A stretch of 64,000 bases of DNA from Cedecea neteri. Lineage in GTDB: Bacteria; Pseudomonadota; Gammaproteobacteria; Enterobacterales; Enterobacteriaceae. Location of the stretch: the NCBI RefSeq assembly GCF_000758305.1, contig NZ_CP009458.1:186001-250000 (forward strand). The letters run 5' to 3'. Below, in pieces: positions 15,607 through 24,604 of the stretch. Position numbers and translations under genes: made by a program. How positions within the stretch are numbered: the first letter of the stretch is position 1; every line of letters starts with the position of its first letter. A model generated the notes under the pieces. That model was not told where the DNA came from. It did no database searches and saw only the letters and a program-made list of their open reading frames with translations.

Positions 15607-16740
15607 TTATCGCTGCGGCAAATAACGCAGCGGGTTTACGGATTTCCCCTTGTAACGAATTTCAAAATGCAATCGTGTAGAACTGGTTCCGGTGCTACCC
15701 ATGGTAGCTATTTTTTGCCCCGCCTTAACTTCTTCTTGTTCCCGGACCAGCATTGTATCGTTATGGGCGTAGGCACTCAGATAATCATCGTTGTGTTTGA
15801 TGATGATTAGATTACCGTAACCGCGCAGTGCGTTACCGGCATATACCACGCGCCCTGCGGCGGTCGCGATAATGGCCTGTCCTTTACTGCCAGCGATATC
15901 GATCCCTTTGTTGCCGCCTTCGGTGGCCGCAAAGTTTTCGATGATCTTACCGTCGGTCGGCCAGCGCCAGGTTGAAATTGGCGAGCTGTTAGACGTACTG
16001 CTGACGGTAGGTTCGGTAGAGCTAACCACAGGTGCCGTTACCGGTGCTGTGACGACTGTCCCAGCAGGCTTATTGCCCGGTAACATTTTAGTAGCACTCT
16101 GTTCACCTGAATCCTCAGAATACGTAATTGTCGGTTTAGAAGCAACTACCCTGGTTGAGTTTTGTTCAACTGGTGTCGCAACGCCCTGTGCGCGGGCATC
16201 GGCGGCGGTCACGGCGTTCCCACCGGTGATTGGCGTGCCGGAGGCGTTGCCTACCTGCAGGGTTTGCCCTACTTCCAGACCGTACGGGGCCGGTACATTG
16301 TTGCGCTGCGCCAGGTCACGGAAGTCGTTCCCGGTGATCCACGCAATGTAGAACAGAGTATCGCCACGTTTAACGGTGTAGGTGCTGCCGCCCGCGTAAC
16401 TCCCTTTAGGGATATTGCCGTACTGGCGGTTGTAAACAATACGGCCATTTTCGGTGCGTACTGGCTCAGAAACGACAGGCTGGGCCTGAGGCTGACGAAC
16501 CGGTTGAATCTGCGGCTGCTGAACAGGTTGGATCTGAGGTTGCTGAATCGGAGCGGACATTGTCGGTGGTTTAGTCACCAGCAGGCTGCCGGTTGAAGAA
16601 CCTGAAGAATTGCCGTTGCCGCCAACGGAACTGATGGGTGCCTGGGTGTTATTATTGCTTGTACAGCCTGCCAGCCAAAGGCTGGTTAGCGTTAACATCG
16701 CCGCCCGGCGTAAAGTGAAAGTTGGGCTTCCCGCGCTCAT
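15607..16740 (-). CDS. nlpD: Murein hydrolase activator NlpD
   Basis: An outer-membrane lipoprotein (LAGC lipobox, Cys26) that activates the amidase AmiC during cell separation. After the signal peptide comes a low-complexity linker with repeated QPQIQPV units (about 66-90), a LysM peptidoglycan-binding domain (about 121-165), a Thr/Ser-rich linker and a C-terminal LytM/M23 domain (about 265-370). The LytM domain has GGNKGIDIAG where active peptidases have a zinc-binding histidine, so it is a degenerate, non-catalytic activator. It is cotranscribed with rpoS in relatives. Confidence 0.97.
   Translation of the reverse strand: MSAGSPTFTLRRAAMLTLTSLWLAGCTSNNNTQAPISSVGGNGNSSGSSTGSLLVTKPPTMSAPIQQPQIQPVQQPQIQPVRQPQAQPVVSEPVRTENGRIVYNRQYGNIPKGSYAGGSTYTVKRGDTLFYIAWITGNDFRDLAQRNNVPAPYGLEVGQTLQVGNASGTPITGGNAVTAADARAQGVATPVEQNSTRVVASKPTITYSEDSGEQSATKMLPGNKPAGTVVTAPVTAPVVSSTEPTVSSTSNSSPISTWRWPTDGKIIENFAATEGGNKGIDIAGSKGQAIIATAAGRVVYAGNALRGYGNLIIIKHNDDYLSAYAHNDTMLVREQEEVKAGQKIATMGSTGTSSTRLHFEIRYKGKSVNPLRYLPQR
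15643..15662 (-). promoter_or_regulatory. Conserved sRNA pairing site in the rpoS leader
   Basis: The minus strand reads AAATTCGTTACAAGGGGAAA about 93-112 bases before the rpoS start. In E. coli this segment is the upstream arm of the inhibitory leader hairpin, to which DsrA, RprA and ArcZ pair with Hfq to open translation. It lies inside the nlpD coding region. Confidence 0.75.
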
Positions 16741-16786
16741 TTATCCCCCAAAATGATAACAACCAGATATGCATAAAACACTGTAG

Positions 16787-16814
16787 AAAAGCGGCGTAAA
16801 CCACGCCAGCTTTT
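16787..16814. terminator. Hairpin in the pcm-nlpD interval
   Basis: AAAAGC then GGCGT (16787-16797) pair with ACGCC and GCTTTT (16803-16814) with one unpaired base. It lies after pcm and before nlpD and may end transcripts coming from surE-pcm. Confidence 0.5.
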
Positions 16815-16852
16815 GCTGAATTCGGCTACGTTACGCCGAATCGGCAGCAAGA

Positions 16853-16872
16853 AAACCGGATATTTCCGGGTT
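16853..16872 (-). terminator. Intrinsic terminator of pcm
   Basis: On the minus strand AACC-C-GGA pairs with TCCGGTT around AATA, with one bulged C, and is followed by TTCTT. It starts within the pcm stop codon. Confidence 0.6.
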
Positions 16873-17497
16873 ATGCTAATTCGCCGCGCACTAAGGGCAC
16901 AAAGCGAACAGCTTCTACCGTGTCGATTAAAAATTCATCCCCGTGACGCCGCACGCGCTTCAAAAACTGCCGGTCGTCCCCCACGGGTAAAACAAGAATG
17001 CCACCGTCATCCAGCTGCGACAGCAGCGCAGTAGGGATTTCCGGCGGGGCCGCTGTCACAATGATAGCGTTGAACGGCGCTTTTGCCTGCCAGCCCTGCC
17101 AGCCATCGCCATGGCGGGTCGAGATATTGTGTAAATCCAGCTGCTTCAAACGACGTCTGGCGTGCCATTGCAGCCCTTTGATTCGTTCTACGGAGCAAAC
17201 ATGCCCCACAAGATGTGCCAGAATCGCGGTCTGGTAGCCCGAGCCGGTGCCAATCTCCAGCACTTTTGACTGGGGCGTCAATTCCAGCAATTCCGTCATC
17301 CTCGCCACCATATACGGCTGAGAGATAGTCTGGCCAGACCCAATAGGTAACGCGGTGTTTTCCCAGGCTTTGTGTTCAAACGCTTCATCGACAAACTTCT
17401 CACGCGGCACCTGCGCGATAGCCTCAAGAACCTGTTCATTCTTGATGCCCTGGGCACGTAATTGATCGAGAAGAGTTTGTACGCGTTTGCTTACCAT
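16871..17497 (-). CDS. pcm: Protein-L-isoaspartate O-methyltransferase
   Basis: The 208-residue SAM-dependent enzyme methylates L-isoaspartyl residues in aged proteins so that they can revert to aspartate. The SAM-binding motif I is VLEIGTGSGYQTAILA, preceded by the family motif GSGQTISQPYMVARM. It overlaps the 3' end of surE by 7 bases, forming the conserved surE-pcm pair tied to stationary-phase survival. Confidence 0.98.
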   Translation of the reverse strand: MVSKRVQTLLDQLRAQGIKNEQVLEAIAQVPREKFVDEAFEHKAWENTALPIGSGQTISQPYMVARMTELLELTPQSKVLEIGTGSGYQTAILAHLVGHVCSVERIKGLQWHARRRLKQLDLHNISTRHGDGWQGWQAKAPFNAIIVTAAPPEIPTALLSQLDDGGILVLPVGDDRQFLKRVRRHGDEFLIDTVEAVRFVPLVRGELA

Positions 17498-18252
17498 TGC
17501 GCCTCAACTCCGGCCTTTTCAAGCCAGTGGCCAACGACTTCATGGGCGCTATGTGCGGTTAAATCGACGTGCAGCGGCGTCACCGAAACATAGCCTTCGT
17601 CAACGGCAGCAAAGTCGGTATCCGGCGCAACATCCAGTTTTTCCCCTGGCGGGCCAATCCAGTAAACCGTGTTGCCACGCGGATCTTCCTGCCGAATCAC
17701 CTGGTCCGCCGGATGACGGCTGCCGCAGCGCGTAACGCGAATGCCTTTGATTTGGTCCAGCGGTAAATCAGGGACGTTGATGTTCAGAATGCGCCCGGTG
17801 CGCAGTGGCTCCCGAGCCAGCGCCCGGAGAATAGAGCAGGTGACAGCCGCAGCGGTCTCATAATGCTGATGACCATCCAGCGAGACAGCTAAGGCCGGAA
17901 GTCCTAAATGACGGCCTTCCGTCGCAGCAGCAACGGTACCGGAGTAGATAACGTCGTCGCCGAGGTTTGGCCCGGCGTTGATGCCCGACACCACAATATC
18001 CGGGCGCGGATGCATCAGAGCATTGACGCCGAGATAGACACAATCCGTCGGCGTTCCCATTTGAACGGAGATATCCCCGTTAGCCAGGGTAAAAGTTCTA
18101 AGCGATGACTCGAGCGTCAGCGAGTTTGATGCGCCGCTGCGGTTCCTGTCCGGCGCCACCACCTGCACCTCGGCAAATTCACGCAACGCCTTCGCCAGCA
18201 CCTGAATGCCAGGCGCATGGACTCCGTCATCGTTACTCAGCAATATTCGCAT
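17491..18252 (-). CDS. surE: 5'/3'-nucleotidase and exopolyphosphatase SurE
   Basis: A 253-residue metal-dependent phosphatase of nucleoside monophosphates and short polyphosphate. The metal site residues are in LLSNDDGVHAPG, DRNRSGAS and SGINAGPNLGDDV. The ATG at 18252 gives the E. coli start MRILLSND; a GTG six bases upstream is also possible. It overlaps the truD end by 20 bases and pcm by 7, within a tightly packed operon. Confidence 0.98.
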   Translation of the reverse strand: MRILLSNDDGVHAPGIQVLAKALREFAEVQVVAPDRNRSGASNSLTLESSLRTFTLANGDISVQMGTPTDCVYLGVNALMHPRPDIVVSGINAGPNLGDDVIYSGTVAAATEGRHLGLPALAVSLDGHQHYETAAAVTCSILRALAREPLRTGRILNINVPDLPLDQIKGIRVTRCGSRHPADQVIRQEDPRGNTVYWIGPPGEKLDVAPDTDFAAVDEGYVSVTPLHVDLTAHSAHEVVGHWLEKAGVEAQW

Positions 18253-19279
18253 AATCACCCGCTGTGTTCATGAGTTCCCTGACAACGCTGGTGGCAAAGC
18301 TCCCCGCCGGTAACCAGAAGTTCAGCTCGACGGTGACATCATCCCACCAGTTCCAGCTCAGCCCTTTCGGCTGAACCAGCATCGCACGGCGCGCCGCTTC
18401 CACTCGCTCACGCTTCAGCAGCCCCAGCAGAACCTCTTCTTCCGCCACGGATTGCTGCTCAAAAGCCAGCGCTGCATTTTGCGTTCCCCACTCGCCATCG
18501 CCCGGCAGCGAAGCGGTGATCAGCAGTTCGCCGTCATTCACTCGCTGTTGCAGGGTGGGAAGTTCTTCCGGGGTCGCCACAAACCAGCTGCCGCGTCCTG
18601 CCAATTGTAGCGCATCGCCATCAACAACTTGATTAAAGTCTGTTTTTTTCAGGCGCTGGCTAACAATCTGATTAAACAACGCGCTGCGGGCCGCCGACAA
18701 CCAAAAACTGCGTTTATTTCTGTCGCGCAGCGGCGCATTGCTTTCAGCCCAGCGCTTCGCCTGATGCAGGTTATTCCCGCCGATGCCAAACCGCTGGCTA
18801 CCGAAATAGTTAGGCACGCCCTGCTCCGCTACGGCCTGCAGACGCTGTTCCATCTCGGGGCGATCGCTCACTTCGCGCAGGACGAGGGTAAAGCGGTTTC
18901 CCTTCAGCGCGCCTAAGCGCAGCTTGCGGCGGTGGCGAGCAAACTCCAGCACCTGACAACCTTCGAGCGTAAAAGCGCTCATGTCCGGCATCTCTTTGCC
19001 CGGCAGGCGAACGCAGAACCACTGTTCGGTCACCGCATGTTTGTCTTTTTGCCCGGCAAAGCTGACTTCGCGCGCATGAACCTTGAGGAATTTCGCCAGC
19101 GCATCGGCCACGAAACGCGTATTGCAGCCGCTTTTCAGAATGCGCAGCAGCAAGTGCTCGCCGTCACCGTCCGGGCCAAAGCCCAAATCCTCAATGACCA
19201 CGAAATCTTCCGGGCTGGCCTTGATGACGCCGCTGCCCTGCGGCTTGCCGTGCAGCCACGTCAGGTTTTGCATGTCCAT
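18233..19279 (-). CDS. truD: tRNA pseudouridine(13) synthase TruD
   Basis: It isomerises uridine 13 of tRNA-Glu to pseudouridine. The catalytic aspartate lies in AGQKDKHAVT (about residue 79), with the inserted TRUD domain in the second half. Length 348, against 349 in E. coli. Its ATG overlaps the ispF stop codon by one base (TAATG). Confidence 0.97.
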   Translation of the reverse strand: MDMQNLTWLHGKPQGSGVIKASPEDFVVIEDLGFGPDGDGEHLLLRILKSGCNTRFVADALAKFLKVHAREVSFAGQKDKHAVTEQWFCVRLPGKEMPDMSAFTLEGCQVLEFARHRRKLRLGALKGNRFTLVLREVSDRPEMEQRLQAVAEQGVPNYFGSQRFGIGGNNLHQAKRWAESNAPLRDRNKRSFWLSAARSALFNQIVSQRLKKTDFNQVVDGDALQLAGRGSWFVATPEELPTLQQRVNDGELLITASLPGDGEWGTQNAALAFEQQSVAEEEVLLGLLKRERVEAARRAMLVQPKGLSWNWWDDVTVELNFWLPAGSFATSVVRELMNTAGDYANIAE

Positions 19280-19758
19280 TACTTGCTGGCCTTATGCAGC
19301 AGCGCCACGGCTTCACAGGCAATACCTTCGCCGCGGCCGGTAAAGCCGAGTTTCTCGGTGGTGGTTGCTTTAACGTTGACGTCATCCATGTGGCAGCCGA
19401 GGTCTTCGGCAATAAACACACGCATCTGTGGGATGTGCGGAGCCATCTTCGGCGCCTGGGCGATAATCGTCACGTCCACGTTCCCGAGAGTAAAACCTTT
19501 GGCCTGAATACGACGCCAGGCTTCACGCAGCAGTTCGCGGCTGTCCGCACCTTTGAAGGCCGGATCGGTGTCCGGGAACAGCTTGCCAATATCCCCCAGC
19601 GCGGCAGCACCCAGCAGCGCATCGGTCAGGGCATGCAGAGCAACGTCGCCGTCGGAATGAGCCATCAGCCCTTTTTCGAACGGGACACGAACGCCGCCAA
19701 TAATAATCGGGCCTTCGCCGCCAAAAGCATGAACATCAAAGCCATGTCCGATACGCAT
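19279..19758 (-). CDS. ispF: 2-C-methyl-D-erythritol 2,4-cyclodiphosphate synthase
   Basis: The fifth enzyme of the MEP route to isoprenoids, a homotrimer with zinc bound by Asp8, His10 and His42 (GFDVHAF and AHSDGDV motifs). Length 159, as usual. It abuts ispD with a one-base overlap, giving the classical ispD-ispF pair. Confidence 0.99.
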   Translation of the reverse strand: MRIGHGFDVHAFGGEGPIIIGGVRVPFEKGLMAHSDGDVALHALTDALLGAAALGDIGKLFPDTDPAFKGADSRELLREAWRRIQAKGFTLGNVDVTIIAQAPKMAPHIPQMRVFIAEDLGCHMDDVNVKATTTEKLGFTGRGEGIACEAVALLHKASK

Positions 19759-20468
19759 TATACATTCTCCGTTTGGGTTAACCGCGTAAGATAGAAAGCC
19801 GCCAGGGCAAGGTCTTCAGGGCGAGTCACCTTGATATTATCTGCCCGGCCGCTAATCAATTCTGGATGAAAGCCGCAATATTCGAGGGCCGAGGCTTCAT
19901 CGGTAATGGTGGCGCCTTCATCCAGCGCGCGCAGCAGGCAGCTGCGCAAAAGTTCGAGTGGGAAAAGCTGCGGCGTCAGGGCATGCCAGAGATCTTCACG
20001 ATCGACCGTATGGGCAATCAGCCCTTTACCTGGCTCGCCCCGCTTCATGGTGTCGCGAACCGGGGCCGCCAGAATACCGCCGACTTTGCTGCTGGTGGTA
20101 ATCGCCAGCAGGTTATTCAGATCTTCCCGATGCAGACAGGGGCGCGCGGCATCATGCACCAGCACCCATTCGGCATTACCTGCGGCCTGCAGGCCAGCAA
20201 GCACGGAATCTGCACGTTGCTTGCCGCCAGTCACCACGGTGACGCGAGGATGAGTTGCCAGTGGCAAAGAGGAAAAATAGGTGTCGTTGGGACTGAGAGC
20301 CACGATCACCTGGCCCACCCGCGGATGCGCCATCAGGCTGGCCACCGCGTGTTCGAGAATCGTTTTGTCGCCGATGTGTAGGTACTGCTTAGGACATTCC
20401 GTTTGCATACGGCTGCCGATACCGGCGGCCGGTACCACGGCAATTACGTCCGGGGAGGAGTCTGCCAT
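19758..20468 (-). CDS. ispD: 2-C-methyl-D-erythritol 4-phosphate cytidylyltransferase
   Basis: It transfers CMP from CTP to methylerythritol phosphate in the MEP pathway. The nucleotide-binding loop PAAGIGSRMQTECPKQY and VLVHDAARPC are present. ATG 20468 gives 236 residues as in E. coli; a GTG at 20477 is an alternative, with no strong ribosome-binding site for either. It follows ftsB by 19 bases. Confidence 0.98.
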   Translation of the reverse strand: MADSSPDVIAVVPAAGIGSRMQTECPKQYLHIGDKTILEHAVASLMAHPRVGQVIVALSPNDTYFSSLPLATHPRVTVVTGGKQRADSVLAGLQAAGNAEWVLVHDAARPCLHREDLNNLLAITTSSKVGGILAAPVRDTMKRGEPGKGLIAHTVDREDLWHALTPQLFPLELLRSCLLRALDEGATITDEASALEYCGFHPELISGRADNIKVTRPEDLALAAFYLTRLTQTENV

Positions 20469-20487
20469 GCCTTTCACTTATGCTGAG

Positions 20488-20814
20488 TTATCGATTATTT
20501 TGCCCGGCGTTGGAGGTATTACCGTTGGCTGCACGTTTGGAGGCATCCGGCACCAGGCGGTAGAAAGTCTCTCCCGGCTTGGTCATGCTGAGTTCGTTGC
20601 GAGCGCGCTCTTCAATCGCTTCCTGGCCGCCGTTGAGGTCGTCAATTTCGGCAAAAAGCTGATCGTTGCGAGATTTTAGTTTGGCATTGGTTGCCTGCTG
20701 CGCAGCGACATCTTCGCTGACGCGCGTGTAATCGTGTACGCCGTTTTTTCCGAACCACAGCGAATACTGAAGCCAGACCAGTAAGGCCAGCAACAGCAGC
20801 GTTAGTTTACCCAT
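20488..20814 (-). CDS. ftsB: Cell division protein FtsB
   Basis: A bitopic inner-membrane divisome protein that joins FtsL and FtsQ. The start at 20814 (MGKLTLLLL) follows GGGGGCAGG; the longer frame to 20838 is not supported. It has an N-terminal transmembrane helix (about 3-21), a leucine-zipper-like coiled coil (about 29-70) and a conserved C-terminal segment ARNELSMTKPGETFYRLV. 108 residues, five more than E. coli because of a longer tail. Confidence 0.96.
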   Translation of the reverse strand: MGKLTLLLLALLVWLQYSLWFGKNGVHDYTRVSEDVAAQQATNAKLKSRNDQLFAEIDDLNGGQEAIEERARNELSMTKPGETFYRLVPDASKRAANGNTSNAGQNNR

Positions 20815-20999
20815 CCTGCCCCCTGAAAAACGGCACAATCATCCCACAACTTATTCGTCGACTCCACTGCGGCAAGCCACCCTGCGCGCCAAATCGCGCC
20901 AGAATTTACCACATAACGCGAATTCATGCGCGATTGGAGCAAGTTTAGCTTAACGTTGCCCATAAATAGTCTGTTACGGTTTGACGCAGTTCGGCACGG

Positions 21000-21323
21000 C
21001 TAGCCCATTAGCCACATAAAGAGCACGCCAAACATCAGCGCCACGGAGAGCAGCGTAGCCACACAGCTGAACAGCAGCTTGCCACGCAAAATGGAGTGCA
21101 AAGCAATACCCACCACCACCGCGACCGGCATCAGCGCCAGGAAGAATGGCCAGGTATAGAGGAAGAAAAAGAGCGTGTTGGGGCCATAGACCAGGAAAGG
21201 AATGCCTAGCGCCAGCAGCCACGACAAAAAGCCGATAAACGCCCCGGGCAATGACCAGGTGGTTTCCTCGACCGTCGGGCTGGGTTCAGCCTGAGATATA
21301 ACGATATTCGTGCTGTTGCGCAT
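21000..21323 (-). CDS. ygbE: DUF3561 inner-membrane protein YgbE
   Basis: A 107-residue protein with three predicted transmembrane helices after a hydrophilic N-terminus; the conserved TTWSLPGA and TLFFFLYTWPFFLALMPVA segments match E. coli YgbE. Its function is unknown. It lies immediately after cysC in the cysDNC transcription direction. Start ATG 21323 matches the E. coli N-terminus MRNS; ATG 21335 is also possible and has an AGGG nearby. Confidence 0.88.
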   Translation of the reverse strand: MRNSTNIVISQAEPSPTVEETTWSLPGAFIGFLSWLLALGIPFLVYGPNTLFFFLYTWPFFLALMPVAVVVGIALHSILRGKLLFSCVATLLSVALMFGVLFMWLMG

Positions 21324-21373
21324 AACTGATTTCATAACCCTGATGGCCGGAAGCGTTGTGCTTCCGGGCGTCT

Positions 21374-21979
21374 TCAGCAATTGATGATATCGTCGCGACG
21401 CAGCAGGTCTAATATTTGGGCCACTAAATTTGTTACTAATTGTTCGCCGTCTAAGTGAATTTCGGCCCGCAACGGCGCCTCATACGCCGAATCAATCCCG
21501 GTAAAATTCTTCAGCTCCCCGGCCCGGGCCTTCTTGTAAAGCCCTTTAGGATCGCGCGTTTCGCAGATGGCCAGCGGCGTGTCCACAAACACTTCGTAGA
21601 AGCGCCCTTCTCCGGCGCGCTCACGCACCATTTGCCTCTCGGCCCGATGCGGAGAGATAAACGCGCTGAGCACGACCAGACCCGCATCCACCATCAGGCC
21701 AGCCACTTCACCGACCCGCCGGATATTCTCTTTGCGGTCCTCATCACTAAAGCCTAAATCGCTGCACAAGCCGTGGCGCACGTTGTCACCATCAAGCAAA
21801 TAGGTGCTGACGCCAAGTTTATGCAGCTCTTGCTCAAGGGCACCGGCTACGGTCGATTTCCCTGAGCCGGACAGGCCGGTAAACCACAGCACCGCGCCGC
21901 GGTGCTTGTGCAAGGCTTCACGCTGCTCACGCGTCACCGGATGAGCATGCCAGACCACGTTTTCATCATGGTCGGCCAT
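21374..21979 (-). CDS. cysC: Adenylyl-sulfate kinase CysC
   Basis: It phosphorylates adenosine 5'-phosphosulfate (APS) to PAPS, the second step of sulfate activation. Walker A is GLSGSGKSTVAG, the APS-binding loop DGDNVRHGLCSDLGF is complete, and the lid and FISPHRAERQMVRE motifs are present. 201 residues, as in E. coli. It overlaps cysN by one base. Confidence 0.99.
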   Translation of the reverse strand: MADHDENVVWHAHPVTREQREALHKHRGAVLWFTGLSGSGKSTVAGALEQELHKLGVSTYLLDGDNVRHGLCSDLGFSDEDRKENIRRVGEVAGLMVDAGLVVLSAFISPHRAERQMVRERAGEGRFYEVFVDTPLAICETRDPKGLYKKARAGELKNFTGIDSAYEAPLRAEIHLDGEQLVTNLVAQILDLLRRDDIINC

Positions 21980-23406
21980 TATTTGCCACCCAGCAGGTCA
22001 CGCGCGCCCCAGTGAGGGAAGTGGCGACGCACCAGAGCGTTAAGCTCAAGCTCAAACGCGCCGTAAGCCGAAGGTTCCTGATACACGTCTTCCTGCGGCT
22101 CACGCACCATACCTGCACCGACGGTCACATTGCTCAGGCGGTCAATGAAAATCAGCCCCCCGGTCACCGGGTTAGCCTGATATTTATCGAGTACCAGCGG
22201 CTCATCGAAGGTGAGATCCACCAGCCCAATCCCGTTCAGCGGCAGGTTTTCCACCACGCGCTGAGTCAGCGAGTTAATCTCGACCTGATACTGAATGTTA
22301 TCGACGCGCGCGCGGGTTTTCTTCCCGGCGATTTTGATATCAAAGCTCTGGCCCGGCACCAGCGGCTGCTCCGCCATCCAGACGACATCCACTTTCGCGC
22401 TCTGCACCGCAGCCAGCGATTCCGTGGCCTCCACCAGCAGGTCGCCCCGGCTGATGTCGATTTCGTCTTTCAGCACCAGAGTGATGGCTTCCCCCGCGCC
22501 GGCTTGTTGCAAATCTCCATCAAAAGTCACGATTCGGGCGATGCTGGATTCCACACCAGACGGCAGCACTTTGACTCGCTGGCCGACGTTCACGATGCCG
22601 GAAGCGAGCGTGCCCGCATAGCCGCGGAAGTCGAGATTAGGGCGGTTCACGTACTGCACCGGGAAGCGCATTGGCTGCTGCTCCACGCCGCGAATAATTT
22701 CTACCGTTTCCAGCACTTCGAGCAGCGTCGGGCCGCTGTACCACGGCATCTGGGCGCTGGTACTGGCAACGTTATCGCCTTCCAGCGCGGAAAGCGGCAC
22801 AAAACGGATATCGAGGTCCGCCGGCAGCTGTTGGGCGAAGGTCAGGTAATCCTGTTTGATCTGCTCGAAGGTCTGCTCGCTGAACGCCACCAGATCCATT
22901 TTGTTGATCGCCACCACCAGATGTTTGATCCCCAGCAGCGTGGAAATAAAGCTGTGGCGACGGGTTTGATCCAGCACGCCTTTACGGGCGTCGATCAGCA
23001 GGATCGCCAGGTCACAGGTTGATGCCCCGGTCGCCATATTGCGGGTGTACTGTTCGTGCCCCGGCGTGTCGGCAATAATGAATTTGCGCTTCTCGGTGGA
23101 AAAATAGCGGTAGGCCACATCAATGGTGATGCCCTGCTCGCGTTCGGCCTGCAGCCCATCTACCAGCAACGCTAAATCGAGCTTCTCGCCCTGGGTGCCG
23201 TGACGTTTGCTGTCGGTATGCAGCGACGAGAGCTGATCTTCATAAATCTGGCGCGTGTCGTGCAGCAGGCGGCCAATCAGAGTGCTTTTGCCGTCGTCAA
23301 CGCTGCCGCAGGTCAAAAAGCGCAGCAGGCTTTTGTGCTGCTGGGCGTGCAGGTAGGCTTCAACGCCGCCTTCATCAGCGATTTGTTGTGCAATAGTGGT
23401 GTTCAT
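21979..23406 (-). CDS. cysN: Sulfate adenylyltransferase subunit 1 CysN
   Basis: The GTPase subunit of ATP sulfurylase; GTP hydrolysis drives formation of APS from ATP and sulfate by CysD. It is an EF-Tu-like protein with G1 GSVDDGKSTL, G3 DTPGHEQY and G4 NKMD motifs and two beta-barrel domains. 475 residues. It follows cysD by 11 bases and is translated from a GGAGCC site. Confidence 0.99.
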   Translation of the reverse strand: MNTTIAQQIADEGGVEAYLHAQQHKSLLRFLTCGSVDDGKSTLIGRLLHDTRQIYEDQLSSLHTDSKRHGTQGEKLDLALLVDGLQAEREQGITIDVAYRYFSTEKRKFIIADTPGHEQYTRNMATGASTCDLAILLIDARKGVLDQTRRHSFISTLLGIKHLVVAINKMDLVAFSEQTFEQIKQDYLTFAQQLPADLDIRFVPLSALEGDNVASTSAQMPWYSGPTLLEVLETVEIIRGVEQQPMRFPVQYVNRPNLDFRGYAGTLASGIVNVGQRVKVLPSGVESSIARIVTFDGDLQQAGAGEAITLVLKDEIDISRGDLLVEATESLAAVQSAKVDVVWMAEQPLVPGQSFDIKIAGKKTRARVDNIQYQVEINSLTQRVVENLPLNGIGLVDLTFDEPLVLDKYQANPVTGGLIFIDRLSNVTVGAGMVREPQEDVYQEPSAYGAFELELNALVRRHFPHWGARDLLGGK

Positions 23407-23417
23407 CTGGCGGCTCC

Positions 23418-24326
23418 TTAGAAATAACCCTGGCGTTTTTTCAGCTCCATCGAGCCGGCCTGGTCGCGGTCAATCATGCGGCCCTGGCGTTCACTGGTGG
23501 TGGAGACCAGCATCTCTTCGATGATCTCCGGCAGCGTCTGCGCGGTTGACTCCACCGCGCCGGTCAGCGGCCAGCAGCCCAGGGTACGGAAGCGCACCAT
23601 ACGTTGTTCAATCACTTCACCCGGCTGCAGATCGATACGATCGTCGTCAATCATCATCAGCATACCGTCGCGTTCCAGCACTGGACGCGGTGCCGCCAGA
23701 TACAGCGGAACGATGTCGATATTTTCCAGGTAGATGTACTGCCAGATATCCAGCTCGGTCCAGTTAGAGAGCGGGAACACGCGAATGCTTTCGCCTTTGT
23801 TTATCTGACCGTTGTAGTTATGCCACAGCTCAGGCCGCTGGTTTTTAGGGTCCCAGCGGTGGAAGCGATCGCGGAAAGAGTAAATACGCTCTTTGGCACG
23901 GGATTTCTCTTCGTCGCGGCGCGCGCCGCCAAAGGCGGCATCAAAACCGTATTTATTCAGCGCCTGCTTAAGCCCTTCGGTTTTCATGATGTCGGTATGC
24001 TTTGCGCTGCCGTGAACGAACGGGTTAATACCCATCGCCACGCCTTCAGGGTTGCGGTGCACGATAAGATCGCAGCCGTAGGCTTTTGCCGTGCGGTCAC
24101 GGAACTCGTACATTTCGCGGAATTTCCAGCCGGTATCGACGTGCAGCAACGGGAACGGCAGCGTACCTGGGTAGAAAGCTTTACGGGCCAAATGCAGCAT
24201 GACCGAAGAGTCTTTCCCAATGGAATACATCATCACCGGATTAGAAAATTCGGCAGCAACCTCGCGGATAATATGGATGCTTTCAGCCTCCAGTTGCCGC
24301 AAGTGAGTGAGTCGTTTTTGGTCCAT
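23418..24326 (-). CDS. cysD: Sulfate adenylyltransferase subunit 2 CysD
   Basis: The catalytic subunit of ATP sulfurylase, of the PP-loop/adenine nucleotide alpha hydrolase fold. The PP-loop is YSIGKDSSVMLHLA and the GGARRDEEKSRAKER motif is complete. 302 residues, equal to E. coli. It is the first gene of cysDNC, divergent from iap. Confidence 0.99.
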   Translation of the reverse strand: MDQKRLTHLRQLEAESIHIIREVAAEFSNPVMMYSIGKDSSVMLHLARKAFYPGTLPFPLLHVDTGWKFREMYEFRDRTAKAYGCDLIVHRNPEGVAMGINPFVHGSAKHTDIMKTEGLKQALNKYGFDAAFGGARRDEEKSRAKERIYSFRDRFHRWDPKNQRPELWHNYNGQINKGESIRVFPLSNWTELDIWQYIYLENIDIVPLYLAAPRPVLERDGMLMMIDDDRIDLQPGEVIEQRMVRFRTLGCWPLTGAVESTAQTLPEIIEEMLVSTTSERQGRMIDRDQAGSMELKKRQGYF

Positions 24327-24391
24327 AACCTTCCCTTAAGCAGATGCGCCGCGGCCGTTCATCGCAGCCGCTTGAGATTTAATCTAAGGGG

Positions 24392-24420
24392 ACTATAAGT
24401 CTTGGGCTTATTTGTTATGA
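24392..24420 (-). promoter_or_regulatory. Candidate cysDNC promoter
   Basis: On the minus strand a -10 box TATAGT (24392-24397) follows a poor -35 (TCATAA, 24415-24420) after 17 bases. A weak -35 fits the known need for the activator CysB at this operon in E. coli. A CysB site cannot be drawn with confidence. Confidence 0.5.
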
Positions 24421-24604
24421 AATTACGAATTGGAATGACTAGTTCCCGAAAAGAATAACGCCACGGTAAAGCTAACAACAAAATGTGCTTAACCAGCCGT
24501 TTTTTCGCGGGTTTAAGAGCAAATGAAATTGTTTAACCTGGCTCACAGTTTCATACTAACGGCGCTTAAAGCTTCCGACTAATAAAGATGAATAAGGACG
24601 TACT

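Noticed and set aside
16480..16560. QPQIQPV repeats in nlpD as a mobile or variable element
   Set aside because: The same linker repeats occur in E. coli NlpD; they are a normal part of the protein.
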